Source: Trichostrongylus colubriformis (taxonomy: Eukaryota > Nematoda > Chromadorea > Rhabditida > Trichostrongylidae). Taken from it: 64,000 nt of DNA. This document shows, piece after piece, positions 52,101 through 61,100 of the stretch (positions are counted from its first letter, which is position 1; the number at the start of each line of letters is the position of its first letter). The DNA lies in assembly GCA_963978905.1 (NCBI GenBank), contig OZ022259.1, positions 52,160,727 through 52,224,726 of the forward strand. Direction: 5' to 3'. Both the position numbers and the translations under genes were made by a program. The notes under the pieces were generated by a model, which saw nothing but the letters and a program-made list of their open reading frames with translations, ran no database searches and was not told the DNA's origin.

Positions 52101-55100
52101 ATCTCGCGGTAGATTCAGTGTAGAAACATTGAAGTGGTAGAATGACATGCTATGGTATGTCTATAGACTTGTGTTGCTTAAAAAATCGATTCAGAAGGAG
52201 TATCAATGCAGGAGTGGATAGGGCGTGGAAGTAAGAAGCGCAGAATAAAAGTAATTTAAAATGAGCCCTCCATTGTGAGCAGGCCTGCTGCCCCGAAATA
52301 TTGAGCATACAATGTAAATTTTTCCTTTACTCGTACGACCCATATCTGGAACTTAGAATGATCGGGTTTATCGACGAGTTTCCGTGAAAGACGTGAAAGG
52401 AGCGCCCGTGGTGAACCAAGTTCTCTCAGTGCACTACCTACTTCAGAAAATGACAGCTCGATTCCAGCCCAAAGAAAGAGAAAACATTAATAAATATGAG
52501 CAATGTGATAATGTAATGTGATAGTGGTGTACGAGCTTAAGGCGAGGTCGGAAACCCGTAAGGGTAAGGACTCGCCGACCCCTCTGACCGGCTCTCGTGA
52601 CTAAAGAACCCAAAGCGCTCAAGCTCTTGGTGGGACGGCGCCCTCCTTGAGCGACAGGAACGCCCTAGCGAGGCTATCCTGTGAGACGAAACTAGCTACG
52701 ACCACTTCTACCATTCGTCTTAGTCCCCCGCAGACTGTCCCTGCCCAGTACGGTAGCGCTGGACCAGCAAACAGTCAAAGGCGAAGAAATCTCAGGGCCA
52801 TAGGCTACCATCGGAAAAGGACAAGAGTGAGCCACTTGATTACTTGTACATACAATTGTAGAAGCGTCAATACGGCCACTCAGCTCACGACCCTAATTGA
52901 AGAAGCGCAACGGATTTCGTATCATGTTATTGGTTTGAGTGAGACTAAACGGAAGGAATCCTTAACGTGCACATGGAGCGACGGGACTGCGATTTTTCTT
53001 GGAGCTCGCGAAAGTGGATCTACTTTAGGAGGAATAGGCTTCATAGTGGCACCTGGATTCACGAAAAATGTCACGAACGTCACGTTCTACAGCCATCGCC
53101 TTGGAGTGCTGACTGCAACGTTGACTAAAGATATCACCATCTCCATCATCCAGGTCTACGCGCCCATGTGCGACAGCAGTGAAGAACAACATGAGGATTT
53201 TTATGATGATCTTGGTGAACTGATACGATCTCAAAAGAGCAATTACGTTGTGGTGTCTGGAGACTTCAACGCAAGAGTTGGATGTCGAAGACAAGGAGAA
53301 CGATTTATTGGGCCAAACTGTGCGGAACCCCGGAATGCGGCTGGAGACAGGCTAGCAAATTTCTGCGAAATATTTCACTTGTATCATGGAAACAGCCAGT
53401 TCATGAAAACGTCAACAAAGAGATGGACTTATGAGTCTCCGAACGGACAACATCATCATGAGCTGGACCATGTACTTTGTAACAGAAGAGTGATCACAGA
53501 TGTCGCTGTGGTTCCATCGTTTAACAATGGAAGCGACCACCGCCTTCTGCGTGCTAAACTGCACTTCGACAGGAATCTTGTACGCCTGACCAGAATTCGA
53601 ACAAGACAACCTCGGGCAACACTCCTTAATGCAGAAGCAATGAAAATGATGCTGAACGATACAACCTTGGAAATGACAGACGAAATGAATGAAGACTATT
53701 ATCGCCTCGTAAGCGCCATCTCCACAGTTGCATCTCAATGTCGCATAGCGGCTCCCAATCACAACTCCCGTCGAATAACAGAAGCCACTCGCAATCTTCT
53801 TGCACAGAGGAGACAAATGGATCGCCAACGTAATCATGTTGAGTACACAATTTTGAACAGGCTCTGCAGGTTGAAGCTCACCGAAGATAACAGGAACTTC
53901 TCTCGAAATCGTCTTCTGGAGGCTGCAGCTAACAGACGTAGCCTAAAGAAAGTAAAGCAAGGGCTAGCACAATACCGACTCACGATCCCTTGCCTGAAAG
54001 CCCCCGATGGTTCAAGAACTACATCTCGGCCAGAAATGGAAAGAATCGTAAAGGATTACTACTCAGACCTTTTCAAATCAAATCGCTGCACCTCTTCAGA
54101 GCAGCTGCCTGCTGGAGAAATAGTGCCACCATTCCTGCCGTCAGCGGTTCGTCACGCAATCGAAACGATGCCAAAGGGGAGCTCCAGGAGCTGATGGTCT
54201 CTCCTTAGAGGCTTTGCAAGCTTGTGGCCACAAATTATACTGCGTCTTAGCCAAGCGATTCACCCGATATGTCAGTGAATGTGTGATCCCTGAAGCATGG
54301 AAGAAATCCAAAACAATTTTGCTGTTCAAAAAAGGAGATGAGGACTTGAGCAACTACCGACCTATAGCGCTCTTACCAGTACTATATAAGGTATTCACGC
54401 GTTGTATACTAGTCCGAGTGAAGAGAATTTAGGAAGAAGCGCAACCAATTGAACAAGCGGGATTCCGACGAAAGTTCAGTACCTTAGATCACATCATCAC
54501 TTGCTGTCGCATCATATGTAGAAGCTTCTCGAGAATACCACGAGCCGTTGGTGCTCACCTTCATCGATTATCGAAAGGCATTCGACTCAGTTGAAACAGA
54601 GAAGTTATGGTCCGCACTCAACGAACAAGGTGTGGAACCGCGATACGTAAAAATATTGAGTAAGTGCTACTCTGGATGTAGCACAGTGATTCGACCATTC
54701 TTCCGAGACCTAGAAATACCTGTAGAAAAAGGAGTCCGGCAGGGAGACCCCATTTCGCCGAATTTGTTCTCCGCTTGCCTCGAAGCTACTATCCGACGTT
54801 GTAACTGGGATACCTTTGGAATCAAAATCGATGGGAGAAACCTGTGTCACCTAAGGTTTGCAGACGACATCGTATTAATTTCAAGATCTTCGGACGAAGC
54901 TTGTCGTATGCTAAACGACTTACATACAACAGGATTGGACTCAGGTTTGAGTATCAACATGTCCAAAACGAAATGCATGCGAAACGAATATTGCGATAGA
55001 AATCCCGTTCTCTTGCAAGGTGTCCTTCTAGTTGATGTCGATGAATACGTCTATCTTGGTCGTCTACTCAACATGAAGAATGACCTCAAGAACGAAATAG

Positions 55101-58100
55101 TGAGAAGAAAGAAATCTGGCTGGATGGCGTATAACTCGATCAAAAGTGTGATTGAAAACACGAGGGACGAGGAATTGCGAGCAACTCTATTCAACTCCAC
55201 AGTGCTTCCCGCTTTATGCTACGCGTGCGAAACTTGGTCTCTCACTAAAAATGTAGAAAACCAGCTACGTAGGATGCAAGCATCTTTTGAACGTCGTATG
55301 GTTGGAATAAGCCTACATCAACAGCGATTGACCAGGCTGCACAATGAAGACATACGTAGAATGTCCAAAGTCCGCGACATAATTCTCCACGTTGACAAGG
55401 CGAAACATTTTTTCGCAGGTCATGTAATGAGACGTCACGATGGACGATGGAGCACAACTACTGTTCAGTGGGAGCCTCGGAACAAAAAGCGACCACGTGG
55501 TCGACCGCCTCTGCGATGGCAAGACTCCCTTGCTCATAGGAACAATATTTGCGATTCTAGTTCAATTGAAGTATTGGTCCACTGGTCAACAACAGCCCAA
55601 GATAGAACATCATGGATTAGAAGTTGGGACCCGCGCAAAAAGAACCGCAGCTGATAACGGGTCGCCAAGTAATCCAAGTAAGTAAGTAATGTGATAATCC
55701 CGAAGTAATCGGAGACTCTCCCGCAACTGGTGGAGGATGCTTACACATAATCGAATGGTGCCTAATATCTTGGTATAGTAATAATCAGCTGAGTGTGTCT
55801 GCTGGTGTGTGTTCCGACCGTTGTTCCTGACTTTGTTTCGCTATAAGATTTTAAAAAGGGCATCGACCCCTACACTGCAAGAACCATAAATTAGTATAAA
55901 ATGTCTGTAGAGATAAAAAATTGGTTAGCGCTTAGTAGTGCGCTCATAACAGTGTGGAATCGTTTAGTAGTGCGCTCATAACAGTGTGGAATCATACGGT
56001 ATGGGCCTCATCGATATTCACTGGCTTGTATCAGCCATTTTGCTTTACAGAATTCTGCCGCTATTCACGCGGTACTGAGCCATAGTCCCACTTGTAAAAA
56101 AAATATTGTTCGGCTCTAGAGCAGTCTAGAAAACGAAATAAGGTAGCGGTGGTTAATTTCCGCGGTAAAAAGATCAAATCTCCACTATGTGCGGTTTTCC
56201 GTGATGGTGGGCGGAATTGCAGCCCAAAGTTGTGAAATTGTTACCAAAACTCGGAAGACGGCAAGAAGGCGAGTGAAAATGGAAGGCATTTGTTGCTCAC
56301 GGTGCTTGGGAATTCGCGGTGGTGGGTAGAGGCAAAATAAATGGAAATTTGCAACACATTATGAACCAGTGCGGAGGCTGTGGACTACACCAAGCGAGCG
56401 CGTGAGCGCAGCGGTGCAAGATATTTTCTAGGTTTCGACAATCATTAATAGTGACTGGTTTTTGTATAGGCGACAGAAGTGGATAATGGAGCATACCGGT
56501 TGGTGAGAAAGCTTTCAAATTATAAGCAACAAAGTAATGTGCTGTCAATCGCTGTCGATCGGGATTATCGGCTTTTCTGTAAGGAAAATTGATTATTTAA
56601 CGCAGTTGGCCTAGATACACCACTGCACAAATCACTGGAAATACCGACTGACCCAGATTGCACTCCACCGTGTGACAGGCGCAGTACTGTGCCCTTGTTC
56701 AACTATCGAAGTGCAATTTTCGCTTAGACATCTTACAATCTCGGCGGCTCGAACCAGTACTCATGCTTTCGAGCTAGCACAAGTCTATCCCCAAAATTGT
56801 CAGTCTATACCCTGAATTAAACTGTCATTATGCTAAAAATCAAATGTCTCCCAAATGTTCAGGTAGACTGTTTGATGCGAATGGAGAAAAACGAGAGTGG
56901 TGGAAAAAGAAGTGGACAGAAGAGTATGACAAGAGGACACTCTGCTATAAGGAACAGTATGATAATGTGAAAGTAAGCGACCATCAAAATGTCTCATCGC
57001 AATTTCCAAGGTGGATTGGAAGGAAAGGAATATTTGTAGTGGAAGTTACAAGGCCTTCATCAATGTCCTTTTGGAAGCAGAGACCGCACCATGTCGACGT
57101 TGGAGACACATCTATTTGCTTCTGCCAGCGTACTTTTGCTTTTTACTTTGCTCACTACTGTCCCACCATTTTCCTTAAATCTTCATTCACATCTTTTGCA
57201 CCGTTTCGCAGGTTGGGGGGGGGGGGTGAATCGGTCTTTCCCTGCGGTGATGTTTGCCTATCAACCTGAAAAATTCTAAAGTTTTTTTCTGTGACACAAT
57301 CGAGAAAACTCTTGAATTGAACCACCACCACGCTGTCAACACTACTCGCACTGATGTCCACACTTCAAGAGTCACTGTTTTAAGAGACACTCAACTGTAG
57401 CCCAATGCGCTAAATCTTCTCATCCTAGGACCGTCTTTTTCGCCCTCACGAAATATCAATGCCTTAACGTTACGCAAGGTTATGGGAAGCTTGTATAGAG
57501 TAAGAGATTTACTACGCTTTGCAAATCGCCACGAAAACAACCTGCAAACTATCGCATCAAATCAGAGATCGCTCCCGACTGTACCGTTTCCGCGCAGTTT
57601 CCACAAAGAATCCGAGCCCACACCAGCAGTAGATGTCTAGATACGGATGATCATCCGATGTGCTTGCCGTCTTGAACTAGCATAGACGGCACCATCACAG
57701 AAATTTGACATTCGAACAATGGCGAGAATTCAAGGAAGTACGCGACTCAGATCAAATGGTACAATACGGTCTCTGTCAGCGATAAAGGTGGAGAGTTTGT
57801 TGAAACGTCACAATCATTAGATCGTGAAATATCAGAACTCCATCTGCAGGATACATCAACATACCCACCTGCAACAGCAAAGGAATTTTCGACCCAATGC
57901 AGACGTCTCAAGCACATCTGGATGAGAGAAGGCAAATCTGCGGGACTCGACGAAAAGTTCCTGCGTAGACTCAGAGTTGATTCTCCAAGTTGTCGTTTTT
58001 TACAGCTTGGTGAAAACCCACAAACTTGCACCTAACGATTTGCTCTCTACGTCAGCTGACACCTATAATTAGACCAATCATTAGTTGCGTGGGTGGACCA

Positions 58101-61100
58101 ACCGACCGAATCTCATGGTTTTTGAACTGCATTGTAAACCAATTACTGATCTATGTTCCCTCTCACCTGACCAACACAAATCAATTCCTTGAACAAATAC
58201 GTAGCTTACGCTTTGATTCAACTTGTGTAATGAAGTCATTTGACGTCACCTCTCTCTACACCAACGTCCAAAATGATCAAGCTCTACAGGCTCTGTCCGA
58301 AATGCATGCAGACGCCATTAATACTTTTGGACTTGGTAAGGCACACATAATGCCTCTCACCAAGGAATGCTTAGGTTGTAATATCCTCAAATGGTCGGAC
58401 ACATATTATTCTCATGTTAGAGGTTTGGCCATGGGTCAACGTCCAGTACTTGCAATGTGCTTCATGAGCAGAATTGAACAACCAGTACTGGAATGCTTAC
58501 CACTGATGTACTGCAGGTATATAGATGACTGCTGTGTAATAACCTCAACACAGTCCGAAATGGACGAGCACTGCCGTCATCAGTAATCCGGCACAATACT
58601 TGGTCAATTTAGCGGCCGGCGCTTTATTTTATAGAATCAAAATGATTCAAAAGCGCTGCCGACCCGGTCTGTTCGAATCCACTTTTCAAAGCGTTCGTCA
58701 AATCTCCCAAAATATGATTTCATTTATCTCCTGTCGGGTCCCAACTCAGAACAAGGTTGACGAGTCAGTCATTCTGGTATCTAGTCACATAAGGTAGCGC
58801 GAGAGATTTGGGAAGGAATGTTTGGAAAAACTTGCGTGTCAAAGGCGATTGAGTGATGAAGAGACTTTGAGCTTGTATAACTGTTGAAACAGGACAACTC
58901 ATGACATGACTGCTGTGCCTTGTTACGCAAGATATGAGTAAATTGTGATAGGCTTGTTTTTTCATTCACCCTATTGAAGCCAACAAAATATTGCAATACA
59001 TTGGCGCCCATAATTTTGGGACCCCTGTAATTGTTCATAATGTTGGCAACACCATAAGAAGTGTAGGCACATCGCTCTAAAAACTAAATCCGGTGCGCTA
59101 GTGCTTGATATGCTGTTCAAAGACATGGTATCAAAATCCGATATACTTTTTGCAAGAAAACGCACCCCTAAAGATATAGTATTTTCCATATCCCAAAACA
59201 TGTGGTGTTAGCATCTGTCTTTGACACATTTTCAAAAAACCAACAAATTGTGGTCTGAAACTCATTCAACACCATGCAATGCACTCCGCCACTCATGAAC
59301 GGTTTTGCGGTATGTGTTGAACAATGGAGTAAACACTTTTATTTGGTGCATCTTACGTACATTTCGTGTAATGGGCATCTCTGTTAAATATGTTTTGGTC
59401 ATCCCTGTCATAGTTCCTTAGGCATCTCTATTAGATATGTTTAGGTCGTCTCTGTCATGGCTTCTTGACGCTTTTTTTTGTAAAGAAATGGGAACAAACT
59501 ACCACCTGCCTCGTGGCCACCCCATTTTACCGAAGCTGGGTAGACCAGATATGGTCGGAAATCTGCACATAGGGGAAATTTGGCCCCCTGGGCACGAATA
59601 TCATACCGTTTTGCGCAACAACGCCTAATCACTGGAGTCTGCAAGCTGGATCACGGGATATACGATCTCGGAATATGATAGTGAGGTATCGGAAAACGAA
59701 TATAACGGCCACTGTATATGGTAACACATTCGCTGGTGTTTCGCAGGCATGGAAAAGAACGCCTCATGAGCAAAAAAAAGCCTTAACGAGTATCCCATCC
59801 ATGGTTCTACCCTCGTAAGCAACGCCTAGCTCTTTGCTATTTTGCTGCTAACATCTCATGATTTCCCTCGTATTTGTCTGGAGTGAGGGGCAGTGTGGGC
59901 GAGGAACATACTTATACATGTGGAATCGGTACCTCTAGCGAAAGTTATATAACTCCATTGAGAGAATAGCAAATTCTGAAAAAAAGATTCGATATTAGCG
60001 TCAGGAAACGCATCGAATGGTTGTTGTTTCATTGCTTGGCCACTTCTATCTGGTATAATTTCTTTGTTAGAATGTTTTCTTTGCTTTGTCATTACCTAAT
60101 CACAGTCATTCACTAACGGACGGACAGCACACCGACAAATAGACCGACGGACAGAAGCACAATTTAAATGGTTTATATGATACCAGCTGCACGATCTTGG
60201 CACGTCAGCGGCACTGGTTAGGTCTCTTAGGAAAGATGTTCACTGATGCAATCTATTAGTTTGTCGAAAAAAGTTTTTTCGTTTTGTGAATACGCGCTTT
60301 CCTCCAAACTGTTTTCCAGCAATTTCTTCTGTACATACATATGTAGTACAAGTTCACACGCATCTATAGGTATTATTGTCTTCCATCTCCCGGATAACCT
60401 TTTGTCATATGGTTGAATGCCCCGAAAGTACTCCTTCGAAATATGTATTTCGAAGGAGTACTTTCGGGGCATTCAACCATATGATTTCAAATATGGCCTC
60501 CAACAACCAAATCCAGTCGTCGTATGAGCGCTGCATTCGAAGAGGGTTCAATGTCAGAACTTGTGGAACAACTCTGGTTCAAACGCTTTCGAGAAGGCAA
60601 CTACAACGTCAGAGATTCTGACCGGTCCGGACCCCCATCGGAGGTCGACAACGAACAATTGCGGGTGCTGGCTTGCAACACTATACTAACAGCACACCCA
60701 TTCTGTTAGGAGCTGGATAGACTAGCCGCGAAAATCATAGAGAAACGTCCGAACTATGACACGTCACGATAATGCTCACCCACATGTAGCAAAAGCGACT
60801 CGCCAAAAAATTTTCGAGCTTGGATGAAAAGTGCTGCCCCATCCACCTTATAGCCTTGATCTTGCTCCATCGGATTATCGCATTCTCCCTTCCCAATCTA
60901 AAGCCATTCAAAGAAAAACCTTCGATAATGAAGATGACATGGAATGGTGTTGTGTAACTTCTTCTAATCAAAGCCAGAACAGTTCCATGCCGATGGCATA
61001 GCAAATTTGCCTGAAAGGTGACGAGGAGTGGTAGAACAAGATGGTGATTACCTCGTTTCTTAGTATGCTCTGTGTTTTGTGATGAAGTGTAGAAGTGAAT

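Noticed and set aside
56844..57269. 141-codon open stretch read as a stand-alone gene
   Set aside because: Only 56863-56972 is M13-like and it is bounded by splice signals. The rest is intron read-through.
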